Shown one piece after another: positions 55,884 through 64,000 of a DNA stretch of 64,000 bases (positions within the stretch are counted from its first letter, which is position 1; each line of letters begins with the position of its first letter). The notes below the pieces were generated by a model. It made no database searches, was not told the DNA's origin, and worked only from the letters and a program-made list of their open reading frames with translations. This DNA is from Astrothelium macrocarpum (taxonomy: Eukaryota; Ascomycota; Dothideomycetes; Trypetheliales; Trypetheliaceae), in NCBI GenBank assembly GCA_021030915.1, contig JAGEMR010000031.1, positions 62,001 to 126,000 on the forward strand, written 5' to 3'. The position numbers and the translations under genes are program-made.

Positions 55884-57165
55884 TGTGTATATTGTACCTG
55901 GTTCGATATGAAAAGGAGCGCGGGACTTTGGGTACTGGCCAGATGAACAAGAGGTCGTTTCGGAGATCCAAGCTCCGTAGGCCTGGTTTAACGATGGCAG
56001 GCAAGGCACTCGCAACATGAAACTCCATCGGTGGTGATTTGCGGGATACGATCCGTGCGATGGTGTGATACCCCACAATCTTACTTTTGGGTTGGGATTT
56101 GTGGAATCTGGGACCTGTGCTCTCTTGGGCGGAAGCGCAGTATTCTGGGATGTCGATGCAGTCTAACGTGGGCTGTTGGTAGTAATGGAGGCGTACGACT
56201 CTAATGTGCCATGGGTCTCGTGCTTTTGCCATTGTCTGCTTCCCTTGTTTCTTCCCCCTTTTCTCATTCCCTCCATTTTCTTCCTCAATTCATGCATTTT
56301 ATTTGTTGATGACCGAGATACCTGGCTCCAATTTCAGGGCCATCCAGTGGATATGTGTGTATATATTCTTCTTGTTGCATTCTTTACCACTGCACCACTG
56401 TCATTTCCTTACTTAATGCCAGACGCATACGTGATGATTATAAAGGGCTCCGAGTCTCCTCTTTTGGCTAACCTTGTGATTCCCTTAGATCGATAGTCAT
56501 TTCCTTGCTTGTCTTTAATGGTTGGTTAGCGCTGACGCACTCGAGTAGTTATTGCTACTTGCTTTCTCCTTGGTTTTGCTTTGGCATGTTTGGATCCGGC
56601 TATTCAATGCTGACTCCATCGTCCAGCTGGGAACGCGATTCTTTGGAGGCTTAATGAGATTTGGGGGTATGCTATGTATTTACGACAGATAGATGCTGCC
56701 CTTGGACAGATTTCAATCAGTGACTTCATAACTGGGACTTGACTGAAACTGAACTCATGCGAAATCTTTCTACCGTAGCAGCAGTAATTCTCTTCATTTT
56801 TGCTATGTCGATTGGTTACGCTGTGGGCTGTTTTCATGGCCAATCCTTGAAAGATGGCCTTCCTAAGCCAAGCATCAGGAACGCAACACCATTAAGTATT
56901 GTCAACGCAGCTCTGACGCTGGTATTGATAGCCATTGCTGCGTCTCCGTTGAACGGAGCACATTCCATCTTGACAGCATAGCCCTTCGTGCCCCAAGGAC
57001 GCTACATGCATCTCGCATCACCGCGTTCCCTTGATCGTTGCGACATTCTACAGCCCCAATGGCTTGGGGCAAAATGCCTATGCCCTTGATTTTTGACTTC
57101 GACTAGTGTGCTCTTAACCTTCCTCCACTTCTCGGTTTTGTTCTCACACCACACTCACTCTTGAT
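55884..57165. other. Convergent intergenic areA / hsk3
   Basis: A 1.28 kb stretch holding the areA 3' UTR (important for mRNA stability in Aspergillus) and the hsk3 3' UTR. A plus-strand frame at 56739..56981 (80 codons) has two hydrophobic stretches, but no other support, so I do not call it. Confidence 0.5.
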
Positions 57166-57594
57166 TCAAGATGCAGTATCTGCCTTGCCATCTGCACTTG
57201 CATTCGCGTGCGAACCACTGTTCGCCCCCAATCCAGCTCCCGACACTGTCTCCTCCCCCAGAACCTTGCTCGCCGCCATAAACCTGTCTATCCATGAGTA
57301 TAAGAGCCCATCTCAAACAATGACCTTCAACAGCAGAACAGGCAAGAAAACTAACATTCCCCCTGCATACCCGCCCAATCCCCGCATACTCTCTGCTTGT
57401 ACAGCAGTCATTCGCAGCAAATTCTCCAGGTCTGCAACGTGCGCTGTGAGTTGCGCGAGTTGCGCATGTAGATGCGAGAGCTGACGTGGCTTCTGCGACG
57501 GTATGGTTGACAGACGGGGCGCGGTCGAGCCGGTTGCGGTGGTTGTCGTAACTGTGGAATGGTGACCAGGTGTACGCGGCTGTTGGGTGGACAT
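57166..57594 (-). CDS. hsk3: DASH complex subunit Hsk3
   Basis: Exons 57594..57356 and 57283..57166 encode 118 aa. The DASH/Dam1 complex rings microtubules and couples them to kinetochores in fungi; Hsk3 is one of its smallest subunits. The core PRQLSHLHAQLAQLTAHVAD and NLLRMTAVQAESMRGLGGYA is a coiled coil typical of Hsk3. The 72 bp intron (gttagt donor, gatagacag acceptor) restores GGMFMAASKVLGEE, the conserved end of the domain; without it the frame runs into unrelated sequence. The N-terminal 30 residues are Thr-rich and variable. The frame extends upstream to 57732, but ATG 57594 gives the compact family-sized protein. Confidence 0.87.
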
Positions 57595-60038
57595 TTTTAA
57601 TTTGTAGTTCGAGGCCAGCGCAATAGTTGGGCCTGAAACCAAAGTTTTCTGGTAGAGTCGGAATAGTGGAAATGAAGGCGTAGACAAAGCAAGATGTGGT
57701 AATTCACAAAGGTTCGGCGGGATTATTATCAAATTACTCTATTCGGTGAAACATAAAGCGTGTGAACGCGAATGTTGTACTTCCTATCAGATTACAGAGC
57801 ACCAATTCACAAACATAGGCCTCTTTCATGTCTATTCAACGACTATCTTTGTCTGAGGTAAAATCCTCATGTTATCGTAGCTTAAAAACTGTACATATCT
57901 CGGTCTCCGCTTCCATCGCTGTATCTTCTGATGATATTCCAATAGTCCTGCACGCTTCGTAACATTAACATAGATGGGTCTGGCTTACGATATGAGAGAA
58001 CAGTCTTTACGGGTAAACAACCTCGAGTTTCTTGCGGTGAGTCACTTTTGTTGCCACCATGCACATGGGTGTTGCTCTCTTTTAGAGACAAATGGAGCAT
58101 TACAAAGGTGATGGAATATGATAATTGACCATTGCCAAGCGATATGCATCCAAGTTATGAATTCCTATTTATGAGCAATTCTGACCAGCTAATCTCACCA
58201 ATAAGACTGTACCTAGTTGAGCGACCTTATTGGAATGTCTTACGATACATACAGCGGTGCATGTCTTTAGAATTTTCATGACAGAATGTGAAGAGTATGC
58301 ATGCGTTGAAGCATGCAACATAATCCATCTATTATTTGGTGATTAACATTCTCCAGCTCAAGTAATGCTCCATAATTAGATGGTATTATCTTAATCCCGA
58401 TCCCCGGCAAAAGCCATTTCGACTTTCAGACTTACTCATTGAACAAGTTTGCAAAAGGGGTCTTTGAATGCCTTGGCCTCCAGTGAGAAAGTGAAAACAT
58501 ACCTCACATCCTTCCGGCACTTTGGCTCGAACGGTGCCAATATACGGAGGTGCATTCAAGAAGTTCATGCTCACGCTAAGAATATAAAGAATTGATCATA
58601 TGAAACAGAGTAAAACTTATCCAACTCCCATGTTGCAACAACCAGCTCGAAGCATTCCCCGAATCATTGTAGATTCAAACAGAAATGAATTAGAAATGCC
58701 AATGACTAGTTAAAGCACCGATGAGACTGGGCCAAATGAACTGATAGGGAATGACTTTCAGTGACTACGCTTTTTAGCGCGAGCAGAAACTTCCTGAAAG
58801 CACCTCCATATCTAGCCCTAGATTTCTCAATCAACAGAATCATGACCATAAATTGATGCTTACCGCTCAGTCGAGCCATACACTGGCAGCAATCTCAACT
58901 CAGCCAGATTACTTTCGGGCCTTTCCTAGACAAGCTTTTTGGCCTTTGTTGTGACGTTTTGTCTCGTGAGCTTGCCAGAGATCTTTCTTAATAACAATGT
59001 ACTTCAGTAGCAACTAAGGAAACCTAGGCAAACCTTTATCAATTACTCGCAGCTAAGGGTAAACGTGTGAATACCTCGTCTTTGGTATGCCATGCGGATG
59101 GACTTACGGAGAAATACATCTTCAACGAACGAAATCAACACCTTACTCAAGACTTGCATCACTAGACAGCCAATGCGAGTTCTTTTAATCATAGAAGTCA
59201 CTAGCTGAGGTCGACGCCCTAAGGCGAAGCGAATTTGTCGCTAAAACTCCAAAAGAAGAAGTCTAGCTTCTCTTTTTGGAAGAAACATCAGGATGTGAAT
59301 TCCTACCAAAGAAATATTCTATGTGCTAAGCAACGATGTCAAGTCGGCTGTATAAAACTCTAATGGTCTAAAGTGGATTTCAGCACCAATTGAAAGTGAG
59401 CCAAGCGGTGTTGAAGCCAAGACAGATCTTCTAAATTGCCTTCAAAGACGATGTAATCTAGCCTGAGCATGGAATCAAACGCTTCAAAATTCCACGGTCA
59501 TCATCACCCAAGCATCTAGCTCGATGTTTTAAAAGTAGCGAAAATTCGCGCCCAGACCAAGGCTCGTCCCGAACTTCTAGGTGTGCCATGCCTAACGTTC
59601 TGGGAAGCGTCAAATGCTAAAAGAGAGCCAGTAAGCCCTTAAATTACGTAGCCAACGAGGATTAGATGTGTATATAGTGGGTTCTGGGTTCAGCCTCAGC
59701 TGTAGAGCACCTATCGCTTGAATAATTTTGCCTAGTCGGATCACAGTGCTTCCACTAAACGAAAGATATAACGACAACGACGGGTCATTCAACGTCAGTA
59801 GTGCCGCATGTGATAAGTCCCACAGCCAGTTTCAAGCCCAATCTCTGATATTTTGAATCAGGTTTTGAGGCCAAGTGGATCAGATCCAGGAGATAGAGAT
59901 TTCAGGCACGCAGCCAAATCCGCAGACAGCCTTAGATCGGTCGGAACGGAGCATCCTTTATCCGCGAAGCAGACTTCGTTTTTCTGTGTGAATTGCAAGT
60001 GCTACGGACAATTGTTGAACAGAAGATTTGGAGACACA
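57595..60038. other. 2.4 kb without a supported gene
   Basis: An AT-rich stretch between the divergent hsk3 (-) and the small membrane protein (+). Only short frames occur (for example 58386..58574 -), none with a domain. I see no repeat family or transposon hallmark. Confidence 0.5.
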
Positions 60039-60422
60039 ATGGCGCTGGATCGAATACGCGGCTATATCTTGGCTGGCAGTGTAACTGCGATTGTGGTGTT
60101 GGGCTCTTTTTACGGGGCTGGTTTGAAAACACAACATCAAGTTGACGCGGTAGGCTGGTTTTCCAGTTAAGCACCTTACTGCGAGTACACCAACCTCATT
60201 TCCTCATGACTCTGCCTTTCGTTACGACATCGATATGGCTCTGATACGTGTCGTTAGAGAAGACAAGACCGATACGAAGCAACACCGGATGAACAGATTG
60301 CAAGGCTTGAAAGCAACAGAGCGGCCCTAATTTCACGGAAGCTTGCCCTGGAAGACAAAATCCGAGATGTCGAAGAACGCAGAAGGAGAAGAGATAGTAT
60401 TGGCAAACAAGCTGACAGTTAA
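60039..60422 (+). CDS. Small membrane protein with coiled coil, unknown
   Basis: Exons 60039..60149 and 60258..60422 encode 91 aa. MALDRIRGYILAGSVTAIVV begins one hydrophobic span (about residues 8-30, ending YGAGLKTQH). After the join comes RYEATPDEQIARLESNRAAL and a Lys/Arg/Glu-rich helix ending RDSIGKQADS. One span followed by a charged helix is the shape of many small inner-membrane assembly factors of fungal mitochondria, but I cannot name it. The 108 bp intron (gtaggc donor, cgttag acceptor) is the phase-0 join that keeps the helix in frame. A frame extending 5' to 59853 is probably leader sequence. Confidence 0.6.
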
Positions 60423-62031
60423 AAGTGCTTATTTGGCAGCTGGTACTTCATCTTTTGTGCCATTTTGCTACTTGAGCTGATCGAAAGGGGACTCTCGCAA
60501 TAGTAATAGGAGCCATCAACCTCTCTGCATTAGGACCCGCAGCTAAATCTAAGAAACTCATTGGTCTGAGCAACCCAGACTCACTACGAGGAAGCTCTTG
60601 AATATGAAATTGAACGAATCGAAAGAGAAGCCACATTCTTGGAAAGCCGACGTCTCCAGGAACGCATCATAGCTGTCTGACGCCTTGATTTACCTATGCT
60701 ATACTGCTTGGTATAGCTACGTAACAGCGAATGCGAGTTTGTAGAACCTGTGAGCTCGCCTGGTTTGTGGAAAGCGGCTCGCCTACACACGTCTTTTCAC
60801 TTCAATGAAAAGACATGTAGCACTGGTCGGCTCCCGCAGCGTACCGTGCATGATCAATTCGATCGGAAAAAGCATAAGGAGAGGAAAATAGAGCCATAGC
60901 ATCAGCTAAATTGAGACGACCGAATCGAGTCGACACCTATTGGTTCGAGCCGCTGCGTACCGAGAATGAGTTCGAGATTGCGCCTGAGTTGTTCTGAAGC
61001 TTTCAGTGCGACTGGTTTGAATCTCAGCAGTGCGATGTAGAACATTAGTGAGCTGGTAATTCAATGCAACATCTACGTACCCCTCCTCTATCCTGCACAC
61101 TAAGTGGAATGTATTTCTTTATTCATTGCTTTGCCCTTGGTTTACGGCTGTTGTCTTTTTCTCTCCTTTGACCACTTAATTTGTTATCCATCTCGTGATC
61201 TTCTTTCAAACATCTTTCTCTGATCTATCGCCTCCACTAAGGGAACTGTTCGATATGCCTGCGAGCAAGTTGTGAAGATTCAAAACTTCCCCATCTTTCC
61301 CCTTCTCTGGTCAACCTATTTGGATTAGACTTCAAGATGCAGCTTTCTACGCCTATCCCTGAGACTTAGAGGTTGACTCAAGCACGAAGACCTGGTGGGC
61401 ACGCAGACACTGGACAGGCCTTCGCTCGATAAGGATATCTTTCTATTATGCCCTCTTGAGTGGGCTGGTAGGTGTAAGCCTGCGAAACTCGCTTATAGGA
61501 TAATGGGATCGGATGTCAGCCAGGCCATCTTTGTTATGGACGACGGATCGGCTTTGCATCATGGCCGCCCTCATGGTGGAAATTCCGTGGTGAGAACAAG
61601 AAAGGTTCCCGAAGCGTCCAGATCTCAATGCAGACGTATAGGTTAATCCTCGAATTGCAGTTCTCGCTATGGCTGTGGGAGCTCGCCAAAGATCTAATCT
61701 GGACGATATGAAGGCGAGCACGCTAATGTTATTAACTGGGTCGATCTCAGCATCAGCCACCAGTGGCGTAGAATATACGACTCACAATCTTAGCGCAAAA
61801 GCCTGTCGACTATATCTGACTGAACCGGCTTTTAGGCTGTCACTGTGTGACCGTATCATCTGCTATAAAAAAATATAAAGGCGTACTCAAGTCAAGCGTG
61901 GTGAAGGTCGTTTGTGCTTTTTGCAATAAGGTCAGTTGGCTTTCAAGGCTAGGTTAAAACTTCGGCTATGGAACTCTACTCACATATCTTAGCAGGTTGT
62001 CGGTGGAATTTTAGCTCCCAACATAACTCAC
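60423..62031. other. 1.6 kb without a firm gene
   Basis: At 60570-60680 (+) a short frame reads EEALEYEIERIEREATFLES, a charged helix like that of the preceding gene, preceded out of frame by a hydrophobic run (TLAIVIGAINLSALG, about 60488-60540). They may be a broken or unresolved second copy. A pyrimidine-rich tract at 61130-61260 looks like a promoter or leader, yet only a ten-codon frame follows it (ATG 61338). I could not build a protein. Confidence 0.4.
61864..61880 (+). promoter_or_regulatory. Possible TATA element
   Basis: The string tataaaaaaatataaag lies about 170 bp upstream of the frame at 62032 and could be its TATA box. There is no other support. Confidence 0.35.
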
Positions 62032-62370
62032 TTGAGCCACCCCACTGGATCTCAGGTGACTCCAGCATCCCCCAAATCTTTCAAGCCCCCGCCTTGTTCT
62101 GCCCTCAAGGCCAGTCTGGAGAGCAGTACTTCCTTCAAGACTGTAAAGTTCAATCCTTCCCTCGACGTGATCACTTACGAAGAGCTTTCTGATAAGAAAT
62201 TTCTTCACGAAGCTCATCCCCAGGAAGTCTTTGATCGTCAAGGTGATCATTTACCAAAGACTTCGGCTAAGCTTCCTTCGTGGAACCCGTTTGGAGAATA
62301 TCACTCTGGTGGGGGCATCACACAGATTAGGACAGGCTCGTCTGACGCGATAATTGGAGCTCGGCCGTAA
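62032..62370 (+). CDS. Probable small protein, start exon unresolved
   Basis: The open frame encodes about 112 residues ending at the taa at 62370. Segments such as PCSALKASLESSTSFKTVKF, EAHPQEVFDRQGDHLPKTS and LPSWNPFGEYHSGGGITQIR have the balanced, non-repetitive look of conserved protein. The codon at 62032 is TTG and no in-frame ATG follows the stop at 61990, so a 5' exon or an internal acceptor is needed. One possibility is ATG 61968 spliced from gttgtc at 61996 to the ccag at 62065, giving a short MELYSHILA start. I have no family name. The gene ends 132 bp before the RRM gene on the same strand. Confidence 0.5.
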   Translation: MSHPTGSQVTPASPKSFKPPPCSALKASLESSTSFKTVKFNPSLDVITYEELSDKKFLHEAHPQEVFDRQGDHLPKTSAKLPSWNPFGEYHSGGGITQIRTGSSDAIIGARP

Positions 62371-62502
62371 TCCACTTCATCATCACCTTACCAGCCTTTT
62401 ATCAACTGGAACACCTTCCTTCGTAGATCCTTTTTTGCCAACCCGAATCCTGAGCACTGTACAATTTCAGAGACATCATCTCGCTTACGGAGCCAAGGCA
62501 CA

Positions 62503-64000
62503 ATGTCTGACCAAGCCGAGCAGCGCCGATCTTCAGTAGGGCCTTCAACTCTTCCCATGCAGCCAAAACAACCTCAGCAGCAAGGTCAGTCCAGTGCCTT
62601 CCCACATTCAAAGTCCACGCCGAACATGGCAGAGCTTGGAAATTGGCCAACTTCGACTTTCACGCGCGGAGCTTCGATCTGGAGTAATCAATCTTGGAGC
62701 TACAATGCTACACCTCGCATTACGCCAAGCCCAATTACAGAGTCTCCTGACGAGGATGTGTTCTCTGACCTTCCCGCAACTCTGGTAACTAATGCCACAG
62801 CAGCCCGGATTGAGGGAAACAGGGCGCAAGTCAATGAATTCCCTAGCTCTGATGTTATTGATGAAATCAACGCCAAGATGCCACGGCTTGTTATCGGCAA
62901 TGAATCTCTCAGTCCAAGATCTTCACTTCCATCAAGCCATCATAACACCACGCCACTCACAACGCCTATTAAAACTACGCATCAAGGCGAATCTACTTCG
63001 AGTGTCAGTCCCCGTGCCTCCTTGCCATTCCCAAGTGAGGAACAGCAGAGCGTGACGCCAACTCCTTTTGACAAAGGCCAAGCTGAAAAGCGTCGACTTG
63101 TGGACTTAATCAAGAGTGGAGCCTTGACTCCCGACGATCATCATCCAACTCAGACGGCCGTCGTTCCTCGCCGCCAATCGGATCAGACTGCTACCAATAC
63201 CGTCCAGTTCACACCAGCTTTTACTGATCTTGGCTACCACGTGTCCACTCGCGAGTCGGAAAATTTCTTTACATTCTTGCAAACGACTGGTGGTGTATTG
63301 CCACTGAGTAACGCTTTCACTCTCATTCCATTTGTTGAGAAGGCACGGATGGCGAAACCGAAAGACTGGGGTGTCGTTAAGATCACAAATGTAAGCCACT
63401 ATATATTCAAATATGGCATGTCATTCATCTTTTAACAAGAGTCTTACAGATCCCTTATGGTACTACCAAGCCAGAAATCGTCGCCTTCGTTGGCCGCAAT
63501 GCCCGTCTTGTTCAGCAACCCCAGGGCTCCCCATGGTTTGCTATCCATATCATTATGGAGCGTTCCACTGCAAAGACCATGGATTGCTACGTTGAATTCG
63601 AGACCCAGAAGGATGCAGATCATGCTGTAGAGCGCTTTAGACGCCAGTGCGCTAGTCACCGTCATCCACGCATTGGAGATAGGCACGTAGATGTTGCAGA
63701 GTCCAGTCAAGCTGCTCTCATGAAGGAACTCTTCCCGAGGGCTAAGTGCGTGCATTGGGATGGTCAGGACCCTCGTCCATATGAGACAGCAGAGCTGTAC
63801 AATTCGGGTTTCAATGGATTCACCACAGCTGAAGAGATGGTCGGGACAATCAAACATGCCGAGACTCCACAACGCGTACGCACCTATTCATCATTTGTTA
63901 CGCGCTGCATGTCACTAATTTTTCACAGTCACCATTTTCTCACAAATGCTATCAGCGCACCTATGAGTCAATGATCAGCTTGTTGTACAAGGTTTGTTCT
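62503..64000 (+). CDS. RRM-type RNA-binding protein, truncated by window end
   Basis: Exons 62503..63390, 63450..63875 and 63929..63991 are complete; a gtttgt donor at 63992 starts a further intron and the gene runs out of the window. The visible 459 residues begin MSDQAEQRRSS. The first 285 are Ser/Pro/Thr-rich and disordered-looking, with a short block AEKRRLVDLIKSGALTPDD. Then WGVVKITNIPYGTTKPEIVA begins an RRM-like fold (WGVVKITNIPYG as RNP2-like strand and CYVEFETQKDADHAVERF as RNP1-like strand). It most resembles fungal RNA-binding proteins with diverged RRMs. Target RNA and process unknown. Introns are 59 and 53 bp. Confidence 0.8.

Noticed and set aside
56739..56981. 80-codon frame with two hydrophobic stretches
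   Set aside because: No family, no promoter evidence, and it lies between two 3' ends; could be UTR.
59853..60038. 5' extension of the small membrane protein
   Set aside because: The extension is unlike the compact membrane protein that starts at ATG 60039 and adds no recognisable signal.
1..64000. CRISPR arrays, operons, transposons, biosynthetic cluster
   Set aside because: No regularly spaced repeats, no transposase or reverse-transcriptase motifs, and no polyketide or peptide synthase genes were seen.

Overview
This is filamentous ascomycete (Pezizomycotina) nuclear DNA. Most introns are short (47-110 bp) with GTRNGT-like donors and CTRAY-type branch sites. The gene set is typical of the group: an AreA-type GATA factor ending in WEWLTMSL, an MtfA-like C2H2 regulator, a DASH-complex Hsk3 and an eS30 not fused to ubiquitin. 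I cannot place it below subphylum from sequence alone. I see no convincing tRNA, rRNA, CRISPR array or intact transposon. All gene models were built by hand by joining reading frames at splice sites that restore family-conserved sequence.

Left part (1-30.4 kb) is gene-dense. In order it holds: a fungal STAND-type N-terminal domain fused to zinc fingers (1414-3693, +); a membrane-anchored GH16 glucanase-like protein (5852-7243, -); an atypical SDR (8657-9412, -); 2-methylcitrate dehydratase PrpD (10695-12492, +); argininosuccinate lyase (12807-14341, +); a GMC oxidoreductase (15794-17706, -) divergent from a membrane-anchored aldehyde dehydrogenase (18107-20113, +); the ribosome-assembly factor Ipi1 (20405-21478, -) divergent from a roadblock/LC7 dynein light chain (21803-22318, +); a DUF1348 protein (22421-23038, -); ribosomal protein eS30 (23679-23985, -) divergent from a secreted CREG-like protein (24624-25376, +); an Asp f 3-type peroxiredoxin (25769-26513, +); a glyoxalase-like VOC protein (26939-28009, +); and Rab escort protein Mrs6 (28460-30442, +).

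Right part (30.4-64 kb) alternates long gene-free stretches with regulators and cell-biology genes. A 7.3 kb gene-free stretch precedes the MtfA-like factor (37733-38871, +). Then come ARPC4 (40080-40869, -) divergent from the proteasome deubiquitinase Ubp6 (41086-42991, +), the meiotic cohesin Rec8 (43375-45869, +), and a conserved-looking unknown (46227-46873, -). A 5.9 kb gene-free, repeat-rich stretch precedes areA (52796-55883, +). After it come DASH subunit Hsk3 (57166-57594, -), a small membrane/coiled-coil protein (60039-60422, +), a frame with unresolved start (62032-62370, +), and an RRM protein cut by the window end (62503-64000, +).

There is no obvious biosynthetic cluster. The most functional pairing is GMC oxidoreductase plus aldehyde dehydrogenase on one shared 400 bp promoter (alcohol to aldehyde to acid, inferred). 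The most unusual signals are in gene architecture: a 7-nt microexon, an ATG-only coding exon and a two-codon terminal exon in ARPC4, three GC-AG introns among about 47, a stop-free 48-nt intron in the roadblock gene, and a 10-bp repeat array that puts upstream ATGs in all three frames ahead of areA.
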